In this document: positions 51,347 through 60,447 of the stretch, piece by piece | Numbering within the stretch: position 1 is the stretch's first letter | Layout of the letters: every line of letters begins with the position of its first letter | Source: Erythrobacter sp. | GTDB taxonomy: Bacteria > Pseudomonadota > Alphaproteobacteria > Sphingomonadales > Sphingomonadaceae | Length of the DNA: 64,000 bases | NCBI RefSeq assembly: GCF_024305245.1 | Contig: NZ_JAMWYX010000004.1 | Location: 256,616 to 320,615 of the forward strand | Direction: 5' to 3' | The notes under the pieces: generated by a model | Seen by the model: the letters and a program-made list of their open reading frames with translations, nothing else | The model's database searches: none | Told to the model about the DNA's origin: nothing | Position numbers and translations under genes: made by a program

Positions 51347-52084
51347 ATGAAATTCGCCGCGCGCCATTTTTCGAAGCTCGCAGCCCAGTGCTGCGCAGCT
51401 CTATTGCTCTCCGCCGCCGGTTCTGTTCCTGCTTTTGCGAACACTGCCAATTCCGCCACCGCGAGCGCCGACATTGTCGAGCCGGTGCGTGAAACCCAGG
51501 CCGATGCGCTGGCCAACGGCGATCAGCGGTTCAAGTCGCTGTTCGCGAACTGGACCGCGATCGAACGCACCAGCCCCACGGCTGGCGGCATGGCCGAAAC
51601 CGCCTATTCCGCGCCCTTCATCGCTCCGACCGTTTCGGTGCCGTCGCGCATGCCGCTCGAAGGCGCGCAGCTGACCAGCGGTTACGGGATGCGCACCCAT
51701 CCGGTGCTCGGCGGCCGCCGCCGCCACAACGGCATCGATCTCGCCGCGCCGACCGGCACTCCGGTCTATGCCACGGCTGACGGGATCATCGGCCGCGCCG
51801 ACTGGTTTTCCAGCTACGGCCTCTACATCAGCATCGATCACGGCGCTGATATGGAAACCCGTTATGCTCACCTGTCGCGGCTTGCAGTGGCTGCGGGCGA
51901 CAATGTGAAGAAGGGCGACCTGATCGGTTACGTCGGATCGACCGGCCGTTCGACCGGCCCGCATCTCCATTACGAAGTCCGCATTGACGGGCTTGCAGTC
52001 AGTCCGATTCCGTATATGGTAGAAAGCGAAGCACAGCTTGCTTACGCCCGCGATGCCCGGCTTACTGGCCAAGGCGGCGAATAA
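51347..52084 (+). CDS. Exported M23-family (LytM-type) peptidase
   Basis: The 245-residue protein has a signal peptide (LAAQCCAALLLSAAGSVPAFA) and a LytM domain from about residue 115: GYGMRTHPVLGGRRRHNGIDLAAPTGTPVYA (zinc His and Asp) and STGPHLHYEVRIDG (HLH zinc/catalytic). It may cleave peptidoglycan cross-links or bind the wall. It has no coiled-coil N-terminal domain, unlike EnvC-type activators. A strong terminator hairpin is found 70 bases downstream. Confidence 0.9.
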   Translation: MKFAARHFSKLAAQCCAALLLSAAGSVPAFANTANSATASADIVEPVRETQADALANGDQRFKSLFANWTAIERTSPTAGGMAETAYSAPFIAPTVSVPSRMPLEGAQLTSGYGMRTHPVLGGRRRHNGIDLAAPTGTPVYATADGIIGRADWFSSYGLYISIDHGADMETRYAHLSRLAVAAGDNVKKGDLIGYVGSTGRSTGPHLHYEVRIDGLAVSPIPYMVESEAQLAYARDARLTGQGGE

Positions 52085-52153
52085 GGCGAAGGCGCAAGCC
52101 CAAGAGATTGCTCGCTTCAAGCGAGCCGGACATTGGAGAGGGTGTCCGAACAT

Positions 52154-52183
52154 GGCGGCGGGTTTACCCGCCGCCTTTTTTTT
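52154..52183 (+). terminator. Rho-independent terminator after the M23 peptidase gene
   Basis: GGCGGCGGG (52154-52162) pairs with CCCGCCGCC (52167-52175) with a TTTA loop and eight Ts following. A second hairpin, GCTCGCTT/AAGCGAGC, precedes it at about 52112. Confidence 0.9.
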
Positions 52184-52327
52184 GTGCCGCGCGCATGACC
52201 TCCCCCGCAATCAGTAGCAATTCCCATACTGTTTTTGCTTGCGAGCCGCCTCTCTCCCGCTAGTTTCCCTGATCGAGAGAGAAACGGCAGGACGTTTTTG
52301 AAAGCGCCGCCGCATGGGAGAGAGACT

Positions 52328-53881
52328 ATGTCGATGCACCCGACTGCGCATGCTGCGCGGCGCCCCGATCATCCCGCTGTCATCATGACCGGATCGGGCA
52401 AGCAGATCACCTATGGTGAAATGGACGCGGAATCGAACCGCTTCGCCCACCTGCTGCGCGCCCACGGCATCGGTGCGGGCGATGCGTTTGCGGTGCTGCT
52501 GGAAAACCGGATCGAATATTTCACGCTCATCTGGGGTTCGCAGCGCGCGGGCACGATGCTGGTGCCGATCTCGTCGCGCCTGACCGCGCCGGAGGCGGCC
52601 TATATCATCCGCGATGCGCAGGTGAAGCTGCTGATCACCTCGCGGTATTTCGAAGGCGTGCTGGGCGATATCCGCGCAGCCTGCCCCGGCCTGACGGTGC
52701 TGGTGATGGATGCAGGCGACGCGGAAGACTTCGCCGCCGCGCTCGCCGCGCAGCCTGCCGATCCGATCGCCGATCAGAGCGCGGGCATGGTGATGCTCTA
52801 TTCATCGGGCACCACCGGGCGGCCCAAGGGCATCCGCCCCGCGCCGCCCGAAGACCCCGATCCGCAGGCGATGGTGCCGCTTGTGGGCCTTGCGATCATG
52901 GGCGCAGGCATGCCGACCGACGGATCGATGATCTACCTCTCGCCCGCCCCGCTGTATCATGCCGCACCGATCGGTTGGTGCTCGGTCGTCCACCGGCTCG
53001 GCGGGACGATCGTGATGATGGAGAAGTTCGATCCCGAAGAAGCGCTGAAAGCCATCGAGCGGTACAAGGTGACCGACAGCCAGTGGGTGCCGACCCATTT
53101 CGTGCGGTTCCTGAAACTCGATCCTGCCGTGCGCACGCGCTACGACCTGTCGAGCCACCAACGCGCGCTCCACGCCGCTGCGCCGTGTCCGGTGCCGATC
53201 AAGCGCGAAATGATCGAATGGTGGGGGCCGATCGTGAACGAGTATTACGCCGGCAGCGAAAGCATCGGCATGACCATGGTGAAATCCGAGGACTGGCTCA
53301 CCCACCCCGGCACCGTCGGCAAGGCGATCTATGGCACGCTGCATATCTGCGGGCCGGAGGGCGAGGAACTGCCGCCCGGCGCGGATGGCCTGGTCTATTT
53401 CGAAAACACCCTGCTGCCGACCTATCACAATGACCCGGCCAAGACGGCCGAGGCGATGCATCCCAGCGGCTGGATGACGCTGGGCGATATCGGCCATCTG
53501 GACAGCGACGGCTTCCTGTTCCTGACCGACCGCAAGAGCCACATGATCATTTCGGGCGGCGTAAACATCTACCCGCAGGAGATCGAGAACCTGCTGGTGA
53601 CCCACGAAAAGGTGATGGACGCCGCCGTGATCGGCGCGCCGTGCCCCGATCTTGGCGAGAAGGTGGTCGCGGTGGTGCAACCGCGCGATATGGCCGATGC
53701 CGGGCCTGCCTTGGAAGCGGAACTGCGCGACTTCCTTGAGCCCAGCCTGTCCAAGATCAAGATGCCCAAACTGTTCGATTTCCGCCCCGAACTGCCGCGC
53801 GAAGCCAATGGCAAGCTCTACAAGCGCGAGCTGCGCGACGAATATGCCGCCAAAACCCGCGAAGGGGCTGAAGCCGCGTGA
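52328..53881 (+). CDS. Acyl-CoA synthetase (AMP-binding family)
   Basis: A 517-residue adenylate-forming enzyme: VMLYSSGTTGRPKGI (AMP-binding P-loop, about residue 158), YYAGSESIG, GWMTLGDIGHLDSDGFLFLTDR (core A8 loop with the adenine-contacting Asp), IISGGVNIYPQEIENLL and the C-terminal lysine in REANGKLYKREL. It activates a carboxylic acid, probably a fatty or cyclic acid, to its CoA thioester. ATG 52328 has a GGGAGAGAGAC ribosome site. It is coupled to the P450 gene by a GTGA overlap, suggesting both act in one pathway, such as hydroxylation and activation of a lipid side chain. Confidence 0.9.
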   Translation: MSMHPTAHAARRPDHPAVIMTGSGKQITYGEMDAESNRFAHLLRAHGIGAGDAFAVLLENRIEYFTLIWGSQRAGTMLVPISSRLTAPEAAYIIRDAQVKLLITSRYFEGVLGDIRAACPGLTVLVMDAGDAEDFAAALAAQPADPIADQSAGMVMLYSSGTTGRPKGIRPAPPEDPDPQAMVPLVGLAIMGAGMPTDGSMIYLSPAPLYHAAPIGWCSVVHRLGGTIVMMEKFDPEEALKAIERYKVTDSQWVPTHFVRFLKLDPAVRTRYDLSSHQRALHAAAPCPVPIKREMIEWWGPIVNEYYAGSESIGMTMVKSEDWLTHPGTVGKAIYGTLHICGPEGEELPPGADGLVYFENTLLPTYHNDPAKTAEAMHPSGWMTLGDIGHLDSDGFLFLTDRKSHMIISGGVNIYPQEIENLLVTHEKVMDAAVIGAPCPDLGEKVVAVVQPRDMADAGPALEAELRDFLEPSLSKIKMPKLFDFRPELPREANGKLYKRELRDEYAAKTREGAEAA

Positions 53882-55179
53882 GCCGCGTGAGCGGCGAGGT
53901 GGTGCTGCCCGGCGATCTGGCGCGCCGGGTGATCGATCCGCATGCCTATGCCGCATGGGACGGGCTGCTCGACACCTTCGACCACATCCGCGCGACCATG
54001 CCGGTGGCACGCGTGCAGCCCGACACGCCCGGCCTGTTCGATCCGTTCTGGCTGGTCACCCGCTATGATGATGTGATGCGGATTTCGAAGGACAACGCGA
54101 CCTTCCTCAACAACCCGCGTCCGGTGGTGTTCAGCTTCAACGAGGCGATCGAATTCAGCCGCGCGGCGACCGGATCGAACATGCTGGTCGATTCGCTGGT
54201 GGTCTTCGATGCGCCGATCCATCCCAAATATCGCAAGCTGACGCAGGAATGGTTCATACCGAGGAACCTTGCGAAGTTGGAGGGCGAGTTGCGCGCACTG
54301 GCGGCGCGGACGGTCGACCGGATGCTCGAAAGCGGCCCGGACATCGATTTCGTCAGGGAAGTCTCCGGCCCCTATCCCTTGCGCGTCGTCATGCAGATTC
54401 TCGGCGTCCCGCCTGAAGACGAGCCGCGGATGCAGATGCTCACCCAGCAATTGTTCGGCGGGCAGGACAAGGATCTGTCGGGCAGCGGGCTGGACAAGAT
54501 GACGCCCGAACAGGTGGTGCAGATCGTCGCGGGCGCGGTGCGAACCTTCGAGGACTACTTCGCGCAGATTGCCGATGAACGCCGCGCCCATCCCACAGAC
54601 GATGTCGCCAGCGTGATCGCCAATGCACTGGTGGACGGGCAGCCGCTCCCCCCGCGCGACATGGCGGGATATTACATCATCGTCGCTACCGCCGGGCATG
54701 ACACCACCAGCGCCAGCACGGCAGGCGCGATGCAGGCGCTCGCCAATGATCCGGAGCAATGGGCGCGGGTCAAGGCCGACCGGTCGCTGCTGCCCGGCAT
54801 CGTCGAAGAGGCGATCCGCTGGACCACCCCGGTGCAGCACTTCATGCGCACCGCCGCCGAGGATGTGGAGCTGGGCGGGAGCCAGGTGAAGGCGGGCGAC
54901 TGGCTGATGATCAACTATGTCGCTGCCAATCACGACCCGGCGCAATTTCCCGATCCGCGCCGGTTCGACGCCGCCCGTTCCCCCAACCGCCACCTTGCGT
55001 TCGGGGCGGGGGCGCACCAGTGCCTCGGCCTGCATCTGGCGCGGCTGGAGATGCGGATCCTGTTCGAAGCCCTGCTCGACCGGGTGGCGAGCGTTGAACC
55101 GGCGGGCGAGGCCAAGCGGGCGAGCAGCACCTTCGTCGGCGGGTTGAAAACGCTGCCGCTGCGGGTGACGCCCGCCTGA
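53878..55179 (+). CDS. Cytochrome P450 coupled to acyl-CoA synthetase gene
   Basis: The 433-residue P450 has the heme-cysteine loop HLAFGAGAHQCLGLHLARLEM, the I-helix IIVATAGHDTTSASTAGAM, the K-helix EEAIR and a YFAQIADERRAHPTDD segment. It is of the soluble bacterial type and differs from the CYP153-like protein by the QCLGLHLAR loop. The GTG start at 53878 overlaps the stop of the ligase gene (GTGA). Its substrate is unknown; coupling to an acyl-CoA ligase suggests oxidation of a fatty, terpenoid or steroid-like acid. Redox partners are not adjacent. Confidence 0.88.
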   Translation: MSRVSGEVVLPGDLARRVIDPHAYAAWDGLLDTFDHIRATMPVARVQPDTPGLFDPFWLVTRYDDVMRISKDNATFLNNPRPVVFSFNEAIEFSRAATGSNMLVDSLVVFDAPIHPKYRKLTQEWFIPRNLAKLEGELRALAARTVDRMLESGPDIDFVREVSGPYPLRVVMQILGVPPEDEPRMQMLTQQLFGGQDKDLSGSGLDKMTPEQVVQIVAGAVRTFEDYFAQIADERRAHPTDDVASVIANALVDGQPLPPRDMAGYYIIVATAGHDTTSASTAGAMQALANDPEQWARVKADRSLLPGIVEEAIRWTTPVQHFMRTAAEDVELGGSQVKAGDWLMINYVAANHDPAQFPDPRRFDAARSPNRHLAFGAGAHQCLGLHLARLEMRILFEALLDRVASVEPAGEAKRASSTFVGGLKTLPLRVTPA

Positions 55180-55284
55180 AAATCGAACACGCGCTGTCCG
55201 ATTTTCCTGTTGTCCCGTCGCAGTTTGTCCTAGTTTTCAGGGCATGGGGATTCTCATTCGCCTTGAACAATCCGGGTCGGCGGC

Positions 55285-55914
55285 ATGACCTTGCTTGAGC
55301 CGCACAACCTGCCGTTCCTGATCGCGTTCGGGGCGCTGGCGGTGATTGCGTTGCTGCAACTCGCCGGCGTGTCCGAAGTGGTCGAGGGCGCGGGCGAGTT
55401 CGACGCGCCCGACGGGCTGGAAGTCGGCGGGTTCGGCGAGGCGCTGACCACTTTGCTGGGGCTGGGCCGCGTACCGCTGCTGATCTGGCTGGCGGCGCTG
55501 CTGTTCGTGTTCGCCACGATCGGCGTGACCGGGCAGATGGTGCTGGCAGGCGTGCTGGGCGCGCCGCTTTCCGCCGGATGGGCCGCGCTGCTTGCAGGCG
55601 GGGCCGCGCTGCCGCTCAACAGCCTCGCGATGCGCCCGCTCGCTGCGATCCTGCCCCGGGATGAGACCACCGCCATCGATATCGACGATTTGATCCGGCG
55701 CGATGCCGAAATCCAGATCGGCACCGCCCGCGCCGGATCGCCCGCGCGCGCCAAGGTGATCGACCGGCACGGGCAGGCCCATTTCGTCATGGTCGAACCG
55801 CATGACCAGACGCTGGAGTTGAACGCAGGCGACACCGTCCTGCTGGTGCGCCGCGAAGGGCAGACCTTCTACGGCGTGCATTACGAAAGCCCGTTGCTCG
55901 GGCTTGGCACTTAA
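55285..55914 (+). CDS. YqiJ/DUF1449-type membrane protein with OB-fold tail
   Basis: The 209-residue protein has four or so hydrophobic segments in the first 125 residues (LIAFGALAVIALLQLAGV, LLIWLAALLFVFATIGV, LAGGAALPLNSLAMRPLAAI) and a soluble beta-rich tail (GQAHFVMVEPHDQTLELNAGDTVLLVRREG) that looks like the OB-fold domain of NfeD-like proteins. It is 12 bases before a flotillin gene, and the YqiJ-YqiK pair of E. coli has the same layout. It is thought to assist flotillin in membrane organisation; the exact role is not known. Confidence 0.82.
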   Translation: MTLLEPHNLPFLIAFGALAVIALLQLAGVSEVVEGAGEFDAPDGLEVGGFGEALTTLLGLGRVPLLIWLAALLFVFATIGVTGQMVLAGVLGAPLSAGWAALLAGGAALPLNSLAMRPLAAILPRDETTAIDIDDLIRRDAEIQIGTARAGSPARAKVIDRHGQAHFVMVEPHDQTLELNAGDTVLLVRREGQTFYGVHYESPLLGLGT

Positions 55915-55926
55915 AGGGGAACGCAC

Positions 55927-57741
55927 ATGGCTTTGACCACAACCGGAGATTTGGCGACAGCGGGGGATCTGGCCTCGTCCGGGGGCGATCTGATCACCTA
56001 CGGGGTGATGGCTGGCGCCGGATTGATCGTCTTCGTCATCATCGTGGCGTTCCTCGCCCGGCTGTACCGCCGCGCGTCGAAGGAAACCGCATTTGTGCGC
56101 ACCGGTCTGGGCGGAGAGCGCGTGGTGATGAACGGCGGCGCTCTGGTCTTCCCGGTGTTCCACGAAACCATGCCGGTCAACATGAACACGCTGGTGCTGC
56201 CGGTGGTGCGGCGCGACAGCGAGGCGCTGATCACGCTCGACCGGCTGCGGATCGACGTGAAGGCCGAGTTCTACGTCCGTGTGCGTCCCGATGCGGTGGC
56301 AATCGCGATGGCCGCGCAGACGCTGGGCCAGCGCACGATGCAGCCGGAAATGCTGAAGGATCTGGTCGAGGGCAAGTTCGTCGACGCGCTGCGTTCGGTC
56401 GCGGCGGGCATGACCATGAACGAACTGCACGAACAGCGCGCCGACTTCGTCCAGAAGGTGCAGCAGGTCAGCTCCAACGATCTGGCGATGAACGGGCTGG
56501 AACTGGAATCGGTGTCGCTGACCGGGCTCGACCAGACCAGCATCGAACACTTCAACGCCAACAACGCCTTCGACGCCGAAGGTCTGACCAAGCTGACCGA
56601 GCAGATCGAAGCGCGCAAGAAGCTGCGCAACGATATCGAGCAGGACACCCGCGTGCAGATCGAGACCAAGAATCTCGAAGCCAGCCAGAAGAGCTTCGAA
56701 ATCGCGCGCGATCAGGAATATGCGCGATTGGAGCAGGAGCGCGAAGTCGAAGTGCGGCGCGCCGGCCAGACCGCCGAAATCGCCCGGGAGCAGGCCGAGC
56801 GCAACCGTGAGGCCGATGCCGCGCGGATCGAGGCCAAGAAGCAGGTCGACGCCCAGCAGATCGAGGCGGATCGCTTGGTCGAGGAAGCCCGCATCGATCA
56901 GCAGCGCGCGCTCGAAATCGCGCGGCAGGAACAGCAGATCGCGGTGCAGAACAAGTCCCGCGAGGAAAGCCAGGCCAAGGCCGAGGCGGATGACGCGCGC
57001 GCCAAGGCGGTCGAGGCCGAGGAACGCGTCGCCACCGCGCGCGAAAGCGAAATCGCCGAACGGCAGAAGAAGATCGAGCTGATCGAAGCCGCGAAGCAGG
57101 CCGAGCGTGACGCGATCAAGATCCGCGTCGATGCCGAGGCCGAACGCGATGCTGCGCTCAACCGCGCCGAAGCCGTGCGGCGCAGCGCAGAAGGCGATGC
57201 CGAAGCCGAGAAGCTCCGCGCCGAAGCGTCGCGGGTACGCTTCGAAGTCGAAGCCGCCGGCCAGCGCGCGATCAACGAGGCGGCCAACATCCTCTCGAAC
57301 GACCAGATCAGCCTGCAGACCAAGCTGGCGCTCCTCAAGGTGCTGCCCGAGGTCATCCGCGAAAGCGCCAAGCCGATGGAAGCGATCGACTCGATCAAGA
57401 TCGTGCAGGTCGATGGCCTCACCAATGGCGGACGCGCGGCCAATGATGGCGGCGGCTCCGGCGGCGGTGCTGGCGGCGGATCCGGCAACCTTGCCAGCGA
57501 TGCGGTGGCGGCGGCGCTCGCCTACCGCGCGCAGGCTCCGGTGCTGGACGGGCTGATGAAGGAGCTTGGGCTGGACGGATCGTCACTGTCCGGTCTGGTC
57601 AAGGGCGCGGCCGAGGCAGTGGCGGAACCGGCTCCGCCTGCCACTCCGGCTCCAACTGCTCCCGCCAAACCCGCATCACAGAAGTCGATCGCCCGCGACA
57701 ATGATGCGGACGAGGTGCCCGCGGGCGAAGCGGCGGAGTAA
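55927..57741 (+). CDS. yqiK: Flotillin family protein (YqiK-like)
   Basis: A 604-residue SPFH protein: a transmembrane helix near residues 22-42 (YGVMAGAGLIVFVIIVAFLA), then an SPFH domain (AFVRTGLGGERVVMNGGALVFPVFHETMPVNMNTL...), then a long charged coiled coil (residues about 230-450, rich in EAR and AEA repeats such as KSREESQAKAEADDARAKAVE), and a Gly/Pro/Ala-rich C-terminal end. Flotillins form oligomeric membrane scaffolds. It is downstream of its YqiJ-like partner, and a GC hairpin follows between it and galU. Confidence 0.92.
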   Translation: MALTTTGDLATAGDLASSGGDLITYGVMAGAGLIVFVIIVAFLARLYRRASKETAFVRTGLGGERVVMNGGALVFPVFHETMPVNMNTLVLPVVRRDSEALITLDRLRIDVKAEFYVRVRPDAVAIAMAAQTLGQRTMQPEMLKDLVEGKFVDALRSVAAGMTMNELHEQRADFVQKVQQVSSNDLAMNGLELESVSLTGLDQTSIEHFNANNAFDAEGLTKLTEQIEARKKLRNDIEQDTRVQIETKNLEASQKSFEIARDQEYARLEQEREVEVRRAGQTAEIAREQAERNREADAARIEAKKQVDAQQIEADRLVEEARIDQQRALEIARQEQQIAVQNKSREESQAKAEADDARAKAVEAEERVATARESEIAERQKKIELIEAAKQAERDAIKIRVDAEAERDAALNRAEAVRRSAEGDAEAEKLRAEASRVRFEVEAAGQRAINEAANILSNDQISLQTKLALLKVLPEVIRESAKPMEAIDSIKIVQVDGLTNGGRAANDGGGSGGGAGGGSGNLASDAVAAALAYRAQAPVLDGLMKELGLDGSSLSGLVKGAAEAVAEPAPPATPAPTAPAKPASQKSIARDNDADEVPAGEAAE

Positions 57742-57750
57742 TTCAAGGTG

Positions 57751-57775
57751 ACGGGGGCGGCAACGCTGCCCCCGT
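57751..57775. terminator. GC hairpin between convergent flotillin and galU genes
   Basis: ACGGGGGC (57751-57758) pairs with GCCCCCGT (57768-57775). The stem is perfect but no T tract follows on either strand, so termination is only inferred. Confidence 0.4.
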
Positions 57776-57778
57776 GTG

Positions 57779-58657
57779 CTACTTCAGCAGATCCAGCGCA
57801 ATCGCCCGCACCTGCGCACCCATATCCTCGCGCGCCAGCGCCAGCGCCAGAGTCGCCTCGACGAACCCGATCTTGCTGCCGCAGTCGTACCGCGCGCCGT
57901 CGAATGTCACCGCGTGGAACGGCTGGGTGCCGATCATCTTCGCCATTGCGTCTGTCAACTGGATCTCGCCGCCCGCACCCTTGCCCTGGGTTTCCAGCAC
58001 CCGCATCACTTCGGGCTGGAGGATGTAGCGGCCCGAAACGATCTTGTTCGACGGCGCGTCGGTAGCTGCCGGTTTCTCCACCAGCCCGCGCACTTCGGTC
58101 AACGCGCCCGACGCTGCACCCGGATCGATCACGCCGTAGCTCGATACCTGATCCTTCGGCACTTCGAGCACCGAGATCAGATTGCCGCCGACCTCGTTAT
58201 AGGCTTCGACCATCTGCTTCATGCAGCCGCTGCCGCCTTGGCGCGCGACCATCAATTCATCGGGCAGGAAGATCGCGAACGGTTCATCCCCCACAATCGC
58301 CCTCGCGCACCAGATCGCATGGCCAAGGCCCAGCGGCACCTGCTGGCGCACCGCGATCACATCGCCGGGGGTCGCCCGCGTGCAGTCAAGCACGCTCAGA
58401 TCCTTGCCGCGCTCACCCATCGTCTGTTCGAGTTCGAAGGCGATGTCGAAATGCTCGACGATCCCGGTCTTGCCGCGCCCGGTGACGAAGATCATCTGTT
58501 CGATCCCGGCCTCGCGCGCCTCGTCCACCGCGTACTGGATCAGCGGGCGGTCGACCACCGGCAGCAGTTCCTTGGGCACCACCTTGGTGGCTGGCAGGAA
58601 ACGGGTGCCGAGACCGGCGACGGGGAACACGGCTTTACGGATTGGCTTGGGAGACAT
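57779..58657 (-). CDS. galU: UTP-glucose-1-phosphate uridylyltransferase
   Basis: The 292-residue protein has the GalU signature KAVFPVAGLGTRFLPATKVVPKELLPV at the N-terminus (GxGTR/K, pyrophosphorylase motif), VDRPLIQYAVDEAREAG, GKTGIVEHFDIAFELE and QVPLGLGHAIWCA. It makes UDP-glucose for exopolysaccharide, LPS and trehalose-like products. Length matches the family (about 290). It is divergent from murA across 150 bases; AT-rich TATAACCTAGGTCAA around 58716 may hold promoter elements for one or both. Confidence 0.95.
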   Translation of the reverse strand: MSPKPIRKAVFPVAGLGTRFLPATKVVPKELLPVVDRPLIQYAVDEAREAGIEQMIFVTGRGKTGIVEHFDIAFELEQTMGERGKDLSVLDCTRATPGDVIAVRQQVPLGLGHAIWCARAIVGDEPFAIFLPDELMVARQGGSGCMKQMVEAYNEVGGNLISVLEVPKDQVSSYGVIDPGAASGALTEVRGLVEKPAATDAPSNKIVSGRYILQPEVMRVLETQGKGAGGEIQLTDAMAKMIGTQPFHAVTFDGARYDCGSKIGFVEATLALALAREDMGAQVRAIALDLLK

Positions 58658-58807
58658 TCAGCGCCCTCGTTTGGTTCTTGTCGGTACCTCGCGTCCGCTG
58701 TCCCCGTGCCTTGCGCTATAACCTAGGTCAATCGCTGATCGGCGCAGGCAGCATCGGGCACGCGCCAGCGAGTTGCACGCGAAGCACTTTTCGCTAAGGC
58801 TGCGGGC

Positions 58808-60088
58808 ATGGACAAACTTCTCATTCGCGGCGGCAATCGCCTTTCCGGCTCGATCCCGATTTCCGGCGCCAAGAACGCCGCGCTCACGCTGATCCCTTGC
58901 GCGCTGCTGACCGAAGAGCCGCTGACGCTGCGCAACCTGCCGCGGCTTGCGGACATCGACGGGTTCCAGCACCTGATGAACCAGTTCGGCGTCACCACCT
59001 CGATTCAGGGCACACGACCCGAGGATTTCGGCCGGGTGATGAGCATGGAGGCGACGCGGATCACCTCCAACGTCGCGCCGTATGATCTGGTGCGCAAGAT
59101 GCGCGCCTCGATCCTCGTGCTCGGCCCGATGCTGGCGCGCAGCGGCGAAGCGACGGTTTCGATGCCCGGCGGCTGCGCGATCGGCAACCGCCCGATCGAC
59201 CTGCACCTGAAAGCATTGGAAGCGTTCGGCGCGCATATCGAATTGGCGCAAGGCTATGTGAAAGCCTACCAGCCCGATGGCGGAATGCCCGGCGGGGACT
59301 TCGATTTCCCGGTGGTCAGCGTCGGCGCGACCGAGAACGCGCTGATGGCCGCGGTGCTGGCGAACGGCACCAGCCGCCTGTTCAACGCCGCGCGCGAGCC
59401 GGAGATTGTCGACCTGTGCAATATGCTCGCCGCGATGGGGGCGGAGATCGAAGGCATCGGCACATCCGATCTCACCATCCACGGCGTGAAGCGGCTGCAC
59501 GGCGCAACCTACCGCGTGATGCCCGACCGGATCGAAGCGGGTTCCTATGCCTGCGCCGCAGCGATCACCGGCGGCGAAGTGCGGCTCGAAGGCGCGCGCG
59601 CGCACGAGATGATGGCGACCATTCATGCGCTGCAGGCCATCGGCGTCGAAGTGACGTGGGATGCCAAGGGTATCGACGTGCATGCCAATGGCGCGCTGAA
59701 GGCGACCAACCTCACCACCGCGCCCTATCCCGGCCTTGCCACCGACATGCAGGCGCAATTGATGGCACTGCTGGCCAAGGCCGAAGGCACCAGCGTGCTG
59801 AAAGAGACGATCTTCGAAAACCGCTTCATGCACGTGCCCGAACTGGCGCGCATGGGGGCGGACATCACCACCGAAGGCCGCACCGCGATCGTGCGCGGGG
59901 TCGAAGGGCTGACCGGCGCCGAAGTGATGGCGACTGACCTGCGCGCCTCGATGAGCCTCGTCATCGCCGCGCTCGCCGCCGAAGGCGAGACGACCGTGCG
60001 GCGGCTGTACCACCTCGACCGCGGGTACGAGCGGCTGGAGGAGAAGCTCCAGCTGGTTGGCGCGGATATCGAGCGGGTGGACGACTGA
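58808..60088 (+). CDS. murA: UDP-N-acetylglucosamine 1-carboxyvinyltransferase
   Basis: The 426-residue enzyme has two EPSP-synthase-like domains and MurA motifs: [20 protein letters not shown] at the start, the phosphoenolpyruvate-reactive cysteine in [17 protein letters not shown] (about residue 121), and [20 protein letters not shown] and [13 protein letters not shown] later. It starts peptidoglycan synthesis by transferring enolpyruvate to UDP-GlcNAc. The active-site cysteine makes it the fosfomycin-sensitive type. Length fits the family (about 420). Confidence 0.96.
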   Translation: MDKLLIRGGNRLSGSIPISGAKNAALTLIPCALLTEEPLTLRNLPRLADIDGFQHLMNQFGVTTSIQGTRPEDFGRVMSMEATRITSNVAPYDLVRKMRASILVLGPMLARSGEATVSMPGGCAIGNRPIDLHLKALEAFGAHIELAQGYVKAYQPDGGMPGGDFDFPVVSVGATENALMAAVLANGTSRLFNAAREPEIVDLCNMLAAMGAEIEGIGTSDLTIHGVKRLHGATYRVMPDRIEAGSYACAAAITGGEVRLEGARAHEMMATIHALQAIGVEVTWDAKGIDVHANGALKATNLTTAPYPGLATDMQAQLMALLAKAEGTSVLKETIFENRFMHVPELARMGADITTEGRTAIVRGVEGLTGAEVMATDLRASMSLVIAALAAEGETTVRRLYHLDRGYERLEEKLQLVGADIERVDD

Positions 60089-60139
60089 CCCCGCATCGCC
60101 GGGGCGGGGCAGGTCTGCTGCCTGTGCGCGGCGCGTGTA

Positions 60140-60268
60140 GGAGACACATGAGACACTGTCCAGGAACCGAAAACCTGCCGCACCGTGCGGCCTTGTCGGA
60201 CGGTGGCGGCGGGGGAAATCGCAGGACATGCGCGCAGTGCTGCCGTTTTTTGCACGGGTAGGAAAGCG
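60140..60268 (+). repeat. Two-copy intergenic element, copy 2 (may encode a 37-residue peptide)
   Basis: Starts GGAGACACATGAGACACTG at 60140 and ends GTAGGAAAGCG at 60258-60268, matching copy 1 at 23150/23279. The ATG at 60148 opens a 37-residue frame beginning MRHCPGTEN and ending RFLHG at 60261, with four cysteines. The element sits in the 359-base gap 60089-60447 between murA and a convergent hydrolase; the rest of that gap shows no supported gene. Confidence 0.6.
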
Positions 60269-60447
60269 CAAGGTCCGCTTCTGGGGCGCGCACGGTCACG
60301 GCCGAATGACCGAAGTTGAGTGGAAGGCGGCCTTCTACACACTTGGGTCGGCCAAGCCTCCATTCATCTTCTCGTCTGCGCCTGCTGATCGGTAACGAGG
60401 CGGATGCGGTGGAGCAATGGCGGGCGAACGCAAGGAGATTTGTTGCG

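Noticed and set aside
55178..55206. Hairpin GAAAATCG/CGATTTTC after the second P450
   Set aside because: AT-rich 8-bp stem with a 13-base loop overlapping the stop codon and no T tract; too weak for a terminator call.
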